Shown here piece after piece: positions 59,401 to 64,000 of a stretch of 64,000 bases of DNA. This DNA is from Reticulitermes speratus (taxonomy: Eukaryota; Arthropoda; Insecta; Blattodea; Rhinotermitidae): NCBI GenBank assembly GCA_021186555.1, contig JAJKFL010000013.1, positions 15,121,243 through 15,185,242 of the forward strand, in the 5' to 3' direction. How positions within the stretch are numbered: position 1 is the first letter of the stretch; each line of letters starts with the position of its first letter. Made by a program: the position numbers and the translations under genes. Below the pieces are notes generated by a model that was given only the letters and a program-made list of their open reading frames with translations, had not been told where the DNA came from and ran no database searches.

Positions 59401-61752
59401 TTTTCAAAGTTGTGATCAGTAGACTTATTTATGTACTACATCAGTTGTCTAGCATTTTCCTTGTATATGTAAGATCTTTGGACACAGCCACTGAAGGATT
59501 AACCTGTGGGAAATAATCAGTTAGGTTCTTGGACAGATCAAGTGTTACATGTAGTGAACCCTGTACCAGCTGGTTCATTTTAGTGCTCATGTAACATAAG
59601 ATATTTTAAAGAGATGTCATCCTTGCAGGAAAACACATGATGTTATTGGAATGTAACATGCATTTATCATTTATTCTTATGAAGGGTGTTTCATAACAAG
59701 TAGGTATGTTTATGCTCAATCACTACAGAATTTCACATGCCTAGCTGCAGTGGTGCATCAGTTATTGCCATTGCACTGAAAACTAAAGAAAATGTTCATG
59801 TAACCACCATGAAAGTTGCGTATTTTTCGTGCTTTATAGTCATACATAATTTTATGATCTAAAAGTAGGTGGTGCTGGTATCACTCCCACCTCGCAAGTT
59901 TACATCCATCATGTTTTGGCGAGTAAATTAAAAAGTATGACATTGAGGGTGTCCTCCAGTGACAAGATTTGTACCAAGTTTCATGAAAATGGTCATCAGA
60001 TTCAAAAGTTGACATGGGGGGAACATACACAAACAATATGATTATCTAAAAAGCCTTTTTGGAATGAAATTAGGTTGTAGAGTATGGTATTAAGGTGTCC
60101 TACAGTGGCATTTGTTCATACCAAGTTTTGTGAAAATTGTTCAACTGCTTAAAGAGTTTAAATGGATGGATACACACACACAGCTAGGTATTATTGTCTC
60201 ATGGCCCTCAGATCTACAATTTTAATGCTGTTTGAATGGTATAACGTTCATTTGATTCATATTTGGTTTTAGTATCTGACCTTACACATAAAGGTGAATG
60301 GTGCCATCATTCATGGCAGCATTCCATACAAAAATACATGACTTTGTTTTGGCTTATACCTGGCTATTTGGATAGGTACTTTGCTTTGAAACTTCAGGTT
60401 TGGACATTAAAAAAATTGTTTTCATTAAAAATCTCACTTGTTATTAATTGAATTTAAACTTATGTCATATTGCATTATGACATTGGGAAGAACAGGTTAT
60501 GCTGTGTATGTTTCTGCAATATTGTGGATCATAACAGCTACAGCAAATACTCTGTTGTTAGTAAGTTACAAATGAATGCATGCATTATTGCTGTTGGTGC
60601 CACAATACTAAGTTTCTGCTTCCCCTTCTAGCAATAACATGAAATACCCTTGATTTGTATTGTTTGGCAAAGTTTCCAAGGTTTAATGCATAGAAGTAGG
60701 TGAACATTTTGAAGTTTGAAGGAAATTGTGATATTTTTATTATCTGAAAGTGTTTATGTTTGTGCCTTCTTGGAAATAGGTCACAGTGTGCAGAAGTTAT
60801 CATATGACTGGTTGGTCATACATTGACTGCATATTGTTTGTGATAGGTAACAATGGCCAAATTCAGTTGTGGCAGTTTCTCCTCGAGTTGCTGACGGACA
60901 AGGAGCACCGTGATGTTATCCATTGGCTTGGAAGTGAAGGGGAGTTCAAACTGCACAATCCAGAAATGGTTGCACAGTTGTGGGGTGAACGTAAAAACAA
61001 ACCAACCATGAACTATGAGAAACTAAGCCGGGCACTCCGCTATTACTATGACGGAGATATGATTGCAAAGGTAAGGCTTGAAATAGTGATTGCTGTTGGG
61101 GTATTGAAAAAGTAACAGTGTCTTGTGAACAGGACTGTTAACCAAATGAAACTTTGAGACCTGGTCATTGTATGTGCAGTTTCACTTTCGTCTTGTTCTT
61201 CATGCCCATATTATAGTTTCCCTGAGAAGAAGGTTTCCCATTTAGGAAGTCTGGTCTTTTAAGTCCAGCCATAAGGTCCATGGGTATACAGTGAAACCTG
61301 GATGTCATGTTTCTGAAGGGACAGTTTCATATGATAAATAATTTAAAGCTTTCACGGCAACTAAACTGAATAAAATTTTCTCATGCTAGCAGCCGCGTCA
61401 GGTTGCTTTATGGTGAGTAAACGAACTTTTCAAGGACCATCTCTGTCCTCGTCATCAGGAATCAGTTTCCTGATGACGAGGACAGAGATGGTCCTTGAAA
61501 AGTTTGCCATTGCAGTGGATAAAGTGTAACCTCCAAAGCAAGCATCTGTACAGATGAAGGAAGCATTTCAAGGAATTTACCTATCATGAATTCTTTCCAA
61601 TTTCTTTATAGGTGCATGGGAAAAGGTTTGTGTACAAGTTTGTGTGTGACCTGAAGCAGCTTCTTGGCTACAGTGCAAGTGAGTTGAACAGACTGGTGGA
61701 GGAGTGTGCCAGGAAGAGCCTGAGTGTGGGTCAGCACTTCAGCACAGCATGA
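47350..61752 (+). CDS. GABPA: GA-binding protein alpha chain, ETS transcription factor (GABP-alpha / Ets97D)
   Basis: Ten coding exons: 47350-47435, 49415-49629, 50248-50446, 52014-52149, 53552-53708, 55608-55724, 57985-58197, 58428-58598, 60847-61070, 61612-61752. They sum to 1659 bases (552 codons plus TGA) with every phase matching. Domain order: acidic N-terminus (1-167) with TEESIV as in vertebrate GABPA; OST domain (about 170-262); linker ending in [10 protein letters not shown]; Pointed/SAM domain (about 304-373); Gln/Arg-rich linker; ETS domain (about 437-520) with [20 protein letters not shown]; and the [10 protein letters not shown] tail that in mammals helps contact GABP-beta. The family binds GGAA sites with a GABP-beta partner and drives nuclear-encoded mitochondrial and ribosomal genes. 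It is longer than human GABPA (454) because of the N-terminus. The donor of exon 1 (GTATTA) is the weakest junction. Confidence 0.93.
47436..49414 (+). other. GABP-alpha intron 47436-49414
   Basis: CpG-poor intron. Its 3' end carries a hairpin MITE at 49148-49380, ending about 35 bases before the acceptor. Nothing else was recognised. Confidence 0.6.
49148..49380. mobile_element. Hairpin MITE, nearly palindromic
   Basis: The two halves fold on each other around 49277-49283: AAGTCTTCTAGAATATGATG / CATCTCAGAAGTCTTGAAATT; TTGGTAAAAAGTTACC / GGTAACTTTTTACCAA; TTTGGAGGAGCTTGCTG / CAGCAGGCACCTCCAAAG; AGGAGTCCAAGAA / TTCTTGGACTC. The outer TGATTCTCACAGC matches the 4445 MITE end. It sits about 35 bp upstream of a GABP-alpha acceptor. 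Confidence 0.8.
49415..49629 (+). CDS. GABPA: GABP-alpha exon, acidic N-terminal region
   Basis: Acceptor AATTGCAG, donor GCAG|GTAACG, phase 2 to 1. It encodes [20 protein letters not shown], then [20 protein letters not shown] and [22 protein letters not shown] is shared with the vertebrate GABPA N-terminus. It is strongly acidic, as expected for an activation region. Confidence 0.85.
49630..50247 (+). other. GABP-alpha intron 49630-50247
   Basis: Short AT-rich intron; no repeat or coding signal recognised. A poorer acceptor at 50232 (AGTGAAG) would add five in-frame residues; the better pyrimidine-rich site ATTGTTGCAG ending at 50247 is preferred. Confidence 0.5.
50248..50446 (+). CDS. GABPA: GABP-alpha exon, acidic region
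   Basis: Phase 1 to 2. It encodes [20 protein letters not shown] and an aspartate/glutamate block [10 protein letters not shown] near 50380-50410; donor GAAGG|GTGAGA. The exact 5' edge is uncertain (50248 preferred, 50233 possible). It has no vertebrate counterpart I recognise, so it accounts for part of the extra length. Confidence 0.78.
50447..52013 (+). other. GABP-alpha intron 50447-52013 with a Penelope-like scrap
   Basis: Carries a Penelope-like element fragment (50655-50815) and a (TC)n run near 51466. The remainder is unremarkable. Confidence 0.6.
50655..50815 (+). pseudogene. Penelope-like element C-terminal fragment
   Basis: The + frame at 50677 reads [20 protein letters not shown] and [20 protein letters not shown]. 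This fits the segment after the GIY-YIG endonuclease of Penelope-like elements (T-x-x-Y-x-x-R-x-x-x-E-A-I-E-I-x-x-H-P-x-N-x-N-R-E-x-G-F-x-L-S). A short 5'-truncated remnant. Confidence 0.6.
52014..52149 (+). CDS. GABPA: GABP-alpha exon, first half of the OST domain
   Basis: Acceptor AATATTGCAG, donor CAAATG|GTGAGT; phase 2 to 0. [19 protein letters not shown], then [15 protein letters not shown] aligns with the vertebrate segment NEPIGNLKKLLEPRL...HEICLQDIQL, the ubiquitin-like OST domain unique to GABP-alpha. Confidence 0.92.
52150..53551 (+). other. GABP-alpha intron 52150-53551
   Basis: Contains a relic of the B-type tRNA SINE (52205-52385) and a right-hand end of the TGAGGTTCTCACAGC MITE family at 52650-52663. 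An open frame at 53010-53354 shows no motif. Confidence 0.5.
52205..52385 (+). mobile_element. SINE B relic with a visible A box
   Basis: CATGGTGCAGTGGTAAGTAC is a good tRNA A box. A degenerate B box (GGTTTGGATTTTGATCTGG), TAATTTTCTGTAGTCCC and CCAATGCCGTGTTATC follow in the order of the B body. Confidence 0.55.
53552..53708 (+). CDS. GABPA: GABP-alpha exon, second half of the OST domain
   Basis: Acceptor CTTTGTTGCAG, donor CAAT|GTAAGT; phase 0 to 1. [20 protein letters not shown], then [14 protein letters not shown] matches the vertebrate GTVQLSVQV...KLNILEIVKPADTVEV. Upstream in-frame codons from 53333 are intronic. Confidence 0.92.
53709..55607 (+). other. GABP-alpha intron 53709-55607
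   Basis: Contains a truncated SINE A copy (55276-55402) and a 12-base A run at 54738. No coding signal. Confidence 0.55.
55276..55402 (-). mobile_element. SINE A 3' half, minus strand
   Basis: AAAGTTGTCCCTACATGCCA, GAAGGCATATGGACAAGTGG, CACTAGATGGAAGTGAATGG; the head is lost. Confidence 0.75.
55608..55724 (+). CDS. GABPA: GABP-alpha exon, linker before the Pointed domain
   Basis: Acceptor CATTTTCAG, donor ACTG|GTACGT; phase 1 to 1. It encodes [20 protein letters not shown] and [18 protein letters not shown]. The end matches the vertebrate RWAAALEGYRKEQERLGIP that leads into the Pointed domain. Confidence 0.92.
56035..56330 (-). pseudogene. LINE C-terminal zinc-binding fragment
   Basis: The minus-strand frame reads [20 protein letters not shown], then [20 protein letters not shown] and [14 protein letters not shown]. 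This is the cysteine-rich C-terminus (HLHxMGL...CGxEEE...LCxCexLA...LDPEDI) seen after the RNase H-like region of arthropod non-LTR retrotransposons. One cysteine of the usual C-x2-C pair is altered (RFCG). Confidence 0.65.
56449..56559. repeat. 111-bp hairpin (51-52-bp arms)
   Basis: TGAAATCTGTGGTCTTCTGG and its inverse CCAGAAGACCACAGATTTCA bracket GGTAATTACA.../...TGTAATTACC and a 6-base loop; only about two mismatches. Its wording (CTTCTGGGTAATTACATGGC) is a variant of the 4445/49148 MITE family. Confidence 0.88.
57222..57360 (+). mobile_element. SINE B relic
   Basis: GGAGGTGCACATTTCAAATC (B box area), TTGTTTTCCCCATTCTCAGC and CAGTCATTATCACTTCCTTCC follow the B body order. Confidence 0.5.
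57985..58197 (+). CDS. GABPA: GABP-alpha exon, Pointed (SAM/PNT) domain
   Basis: Acceptor TTATGTAG, donor GTAG|GTGAGT; phase 1 to 1. The exon is essentially the whole Pointed domain: [18 protein letters not shown], then [40 protein letters not shown] and [11 protein letters not shown]. The W-x-x-x-x-V-x-x-W-L-x-W start and L-W/F-x-H-L-E-L-L end are diagnostic of ETS-family Pointed domains, which mediate protein contacts. Confidence 0.95.
58428..58598 (+). CDS. GABPA: GABP-alpha exon, Gln/Arg-rich linker
   Basis: Acceptor TATGTGGCAG, donor ACTG|GTGAGA; phase 1 to 1. Gln-rich ([12 protein letters not shown]), then [18 protein letters not shown] and CGNRTG; the [14 protein letters not shown] junction is identical to vertebrate GABPA. 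It links the Pointed and ETS domains. Confidence 0.9.
58599..60846 (+). other. GABP-alpha intron 58599-60846
   Basis: Contains a diverged internal duplication at about 59930-60170, where CCAAGTTTCATGAAAATGG and CCAAGTTTTGTGAAAATTG head similar blocks, and a mariner-like AGGGTGTTTCA end at 59685. No coding signal. Confidence 0.5.
60847..61070 (+). CDS. GABPA: GABP-alpha exon, first part of the ETS domain
   Basis: Acceptor TGTGATAG, donor CAAAG|GTAAGG; phase 1 to 0. It encodes [20 protein letters not shown], then [40 protein letters not shown] and [11 protein letters not shown]. The two DNA-contacting arginines of the ETS recognition helix (SRALRYYY) are present. Near-identical to other animal GABP-alpha proteins. 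Confidence 0.97.
61071..61611 (+). other. GABP-alpha last intron, with a perfect hairpin
   Basis: 541 bp. Its centre is a perfect 38-bp inverted repeat (61424-61504) described separately. Confidence 0.7.
61424..61504. repeat. Perfect 38-bp inverted repeat with a 5-base loop
   Basis: AACTTTTCAAGGACCATCTC... (61424-61461) is the exact reverse complement of 61467-61504, loop TCAGT. The right arm begins TTCCTGATGACGAGGACAG and ends GGTCCTTGAAAAGTT. It lies in the 541-bp intron that splits the GABP-alpha ETS domain. Confidence 0.97.
61612..61752 (+). CDS. GABPA: GABP-alpha last exon, end of the ETS domain and C-terminus
   Basis: Acceptor TTCTTTATAG, phase 0. [20 protein letters not shown] completes the ETS domain; [26 protein letters not shown] and TGA (61750-61752) follow. 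The C-terminus is shorter than in human GABPA, which carries about 30 further residues. Poly(A) signals AATAAA occur at 61873-61878 and 61909-61914. Confidence 0.95.
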   Translation: MHGKRFVYKFVCDLKQLLGYSASELNRLVEECARKSLSVGQHFSTA

Positions 61753-61872
61753 TGATGGATTGCTGTGTGTGGCTGAACACTGTGTGCATATCTTGGGATG
61801 TGTATTTTTTTAAATTAAAAAAACCAGAACAGACCTAAAATTGTGATATACAACCTTTATGAAGATTTGTAA

Positions 61873-61914
61873 AATAAATTAAATTACAGCAGATATGTGG
61901 AACTATAAAATAAA
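61873..61914 (+). terminator. Polyadenylation signals of GABP-alpha
   Basis: Two AATAAA hexamers, at 61873-61878 and 61909-61914, lie 121 and 157 bases after the stop codon. They are the first such signals downstream, giving a short 3' UTR of roughly 140-190 bases. Confidence 0.6.
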
Positions 61915-61917
61915 CTC

Positions 61918-62277
61918 TTTCAGACAATAGAAAGGATCACAAAATTCTATAGAGTAGATACTGATGCTATTCTGTTATGTGGTTGTGAGGACTGGGCAAT
62001 TAGTAAAGCTGACAGACAGATATATGAAACAGCTGAAGTGATGTTAAGAAGAGCAGCTAGTCACACCTTATGAGATGAAATGAGCACAGATATTTGATGT
62101 AGATTGCAGATGGGGAAAAAGAATTAGTATGAACACCTTGCTTGAATGAACTCGTGCCAAGAAGCTTGACAAGCAATGTCTTAAAAGCCAGCGGCATACG
62201 GACATTAGATGCCAAGAAGCAGATAGGTGGATGACTTGGGAAAATTCCTGTGTTATGGGAATGGACCTTCATGTCAC

Positions 62278-62318
<41 letters not shown>

Positions 62319-62320
62319 CA
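61918..62320 (+). pseudogene. LINE 3' fragment with a (GAT)n tract
   Basis: The + strand reads LLCGCEDWAISKADRQIYET, then AEVMLRRAASHTL. This is the conserved region after the RT of RTE/Jockey-like LINEs (LLYGCEDW.LSK.DRR..E.AEM.FLRR.AGYTL.DE.R..DIR). Several stops follow. An uninterrupted GAT/ATG repeat (about 62276-62318) closes it. Confidence 0.7.
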
Positions 62321-62959
62321 ATGGCTCAGGTGATGTGATCACTCATGGATTGTGCTATATTGAGATAAACTCAGACAATTCTCAGATGAATAATATCAGC
62401 TTTAATTTTTTTTTTTCTTTCAGTACAAGTCACAAGGAATCCCTGCTGACAACTTGTCTCTGTTGCTGGCTTGTACATAACTAGCCCTATCTAGGCCAAA
62501 ATCTCAATGCTTTTCTGTCATATTGTTGAGCTATATAGGTGATTTTCGCGACCTAAGCAAAGGTGCCTACAAAGTGTGGTAGCTTTGTAAAATAAGGATG
62601 TGAATTAAACAAGCACAACAGTTTACCATCTCCTCAAATAAAATTCAAATTCATGAAGTTTGGTTTTCATTGTCTTGGAGTAAAAAATTTGGCCACTGGC
62701 TGTTCTCATTTTTAGTGTTTTCAAATGAATATGAACTAAATTACTCGTTACTAGAGGGACCACCTCTCATCCATGATGGCTAGCATGGCTTCCACCACAA
62801 ACATCATAGATACGAGCCAAATAGCTTGAAAAATAAAATGGATTCAAGGACACTCATATAGATATATTTCAACCTGTCTTCCTTCAACTAAACTATGTAT
62901 GTAGAGACCATCCTTTCGTACATTTTATAATTTCCTGCAAGTACAGCCCATGTCCTTAG

Positions 62960-63037
62960 TTGATCACCATGCCATTAAAGCACATGGGGAGTGGAAGTAT
63001 AGCTCCATGCATTCTTGATCTTGGCACCAACTTAAGC
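62960..63037 (-). mobile_element. SINE A scrap, minus strand
   Basis: CATGCCATTAAAGCACATGG, GGAGTGGAAGTATAGCTCCA and TTCTTGATCTTGGCACCA match the 3' part of the A body. Confidence 0.6.
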
Positions 63038-63659
63038 AGTTCGAGCCACACATGCAACAATTTCAGTTCTTGAAATTACCCATGGCAATAGACCTTTGAA
63101 TGATGCGCAACATTTGCTATGGTTCCTTTTTCAGAATGCAAAAATACTAATATTGCACCCGCAGGGGAAAAAATTTGAATCTAGCATGACAAAATTATTA
63201 TGCAATGAGAACTTCAATGCATCTGTGGTGGTTATTGTTAGGTTGCTCTCAGCTTTCCAATAACAGACTTGCAACTTCCACTCAACCATGTTATATATAA
63301 TCAGCAATACAAGATATGATAGACTGTGTATGGTAGTCTGTATATGCGTGCTGCACAGCATGGATAAGAGGTAACTGCAGTGTGGGACCTGAAAAGGGCT
63401 GCTAGTATGTTGGAGCTGTGGCTCCAGTGCAACAGTGGGGAAGTTAAGACACTTATTTTAGTACTATGTTTCAAATAATTTGTGTAATAATGATTTCACA
63501 TTAAAATTACAAAAGTATCATTATAATCATATTAACCAACTCCATGGAGTAGAGTCCTTCTTGAAGAGCTAACAAGTACAGTCAAAAATTTTCCTGTATT
63601 TTATAGAACCCAAAGGCCTGTTTCCATGTTCATAAAAGCCTGATGTATGCCCTTTCCCT

Positions 63660-64000
63660 CCCTCCCAGGGGACACCGCCTTAACGAAGCACTGTCGCACT
63701 GTCCGTGCGGGCGGAGAGGGTTTGAGTGCCGCAAAGAAGCTGGGGGCTAAACCGGTGGTAGCTTAGCTACTGGTAGGGTCTCCCAAGCCGGGCAGGCCTC
63801 AGCTGAGGGGCCAGACGAAGTGTGTTCCACAACCACCTGTCTGAACCAATAACCTTTCCATAACATCCTTCCTATTCACCCAAGTCAAGTGTGAGGTAAC
63901 GTGCCGAGGACTGCATGGCACTGGGGTGGAAAAACAGCAGTGCATTTACGATCCCCTCGGGGAACCCGGCAGCACCCCGTTGTATTTATGCCTTCCACCC
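63660..64000 (+). mobile_element. CpG-rich element, cut by the window end (possible LINE 5' region)
   Basis: A sudden CpG- and GC-rich block (CGGGCGGAGAGGG, CCAAGCCGGGCAGGCC, CTCGGGGAACCCGGCAGC) in CpG-poor surroundings. It resembles the 5' untranslated/ORF1-proximal part of insect non-LTR retrotransposons, but no ORF is complete in the window. It could also be another repeat or a new promoter region. Confidence 0.35.

Larger units (their letters stand above)
61753..64000. other. 3' UTR and downstream region of GABP-alpha
   Basis: Beyond the poly(A) signals come a LINE 3' fragment with a (GAT)n tract (61918-62320), a SINE A scrap (62960-63037), a short repeat shared with 29325 (63538-63620) and a CpG-rich element running off the window end (63660-64000). 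The 62320-62960 and 63037-63538 stretches show nothing I can name. Confidence 0.6.

Noticed and set aside
63710-63790. Possible tRNA near GGTGGTAGCTTAGCTACTGG
   Set aside because: No cloverleaf with paired acceptor and T stems could be drawn.
1-64000. LTR retrotransposon, viral or Polinton-like copies
   Set aside because: No paired long direct repeats, and no gag, integrase, capsid or envelope wording seen on either strand.

Overview
The window is eukaryotic nuclear DNA. It most likely comes from a hemimetabolous insect, and Blattodea (cockroach or termite) is my best guess. The reasons are intron-rich animal genes with GT-AG introns up to 11 kb, strong CpG depletion over most of the gene bodies (the footprint of germline gene-body methylation), and a dense load of tRNA-derived SINEs, foldback/MITE elements and decayed LINE and Penelope-like fragments. 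No LTR retrotransposon, virus copy, tRNA, rRNA or CRISPR was recognised.

Two protein genes lie on the + strand. Gene 1 (coding exons between 10034 and 30096; CpG-rich putative 5' end at 1-344) encodes an IkappaB-family protein of about 1153 residues. It has a long low-complexity N-terminus with eight 18-residue tandem repeats, a coiled coil, a Myc-like nuclear localisation motif and six C-terminal ankyrin repeats. It looks like a nuclear/atypical IkappaB (BCL3, IkappaB-zeta, Drosophila charon/pickle type). I assembled it from six exons whose phases all match, including a 109-bp exon (25401-25509) that supplies ankyrin repeat 1. Gene 2 (coding exons between 47350 and 61752) encodes the ETS factor GABP-alpha (Drosophila Ets97D/D-elg; NRF-2 alpha). 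Ten coding exons give 552 codons with matching phases: an acidic N-terminus, the OST domain, a Pointed domain and a complete ETS domain.

Layout: 1-344 CpG-rich putative promoter/exon 1 of gene 1; 345-10033 its first intron, with SINEs, MITEs and a DDE transposase scrap; 10034-11894 large exon; 11895-23143 an 11-kb intron holding an ~8-kb CpG-normal domain (about 14.1-21.9 kb) with a perfect kappaB site, a splice donor and a 140-bp satellite; 23144-30096 the remaining exons of gene 1; 30097-43350 intergenic, with a 945-bp foldback element and a hAT-type MITE; 43380-43736 CpG-spared putative promoter of gene 2 with a full CRE; 43737-61752 gene 2 with LINE, Penelope-like and hairpin elements in its introns; 61753-64000 downstream DNA with a LINE 3' scrap and a CpG-rich element cut by the window end.

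The most interesting inference is that the IkappaB-like gene may have an internal, NF-kappaB-responsive promoter near 21.1 kb. It would produce a short isoform starting at the well-placed ATG at 23158 and lacking the 18-residue repeat region, a possible feedback loop. The two genes are neighbours, but the sequence gives no evidence that they work together beyond both encoding nuclear transcription regulators.
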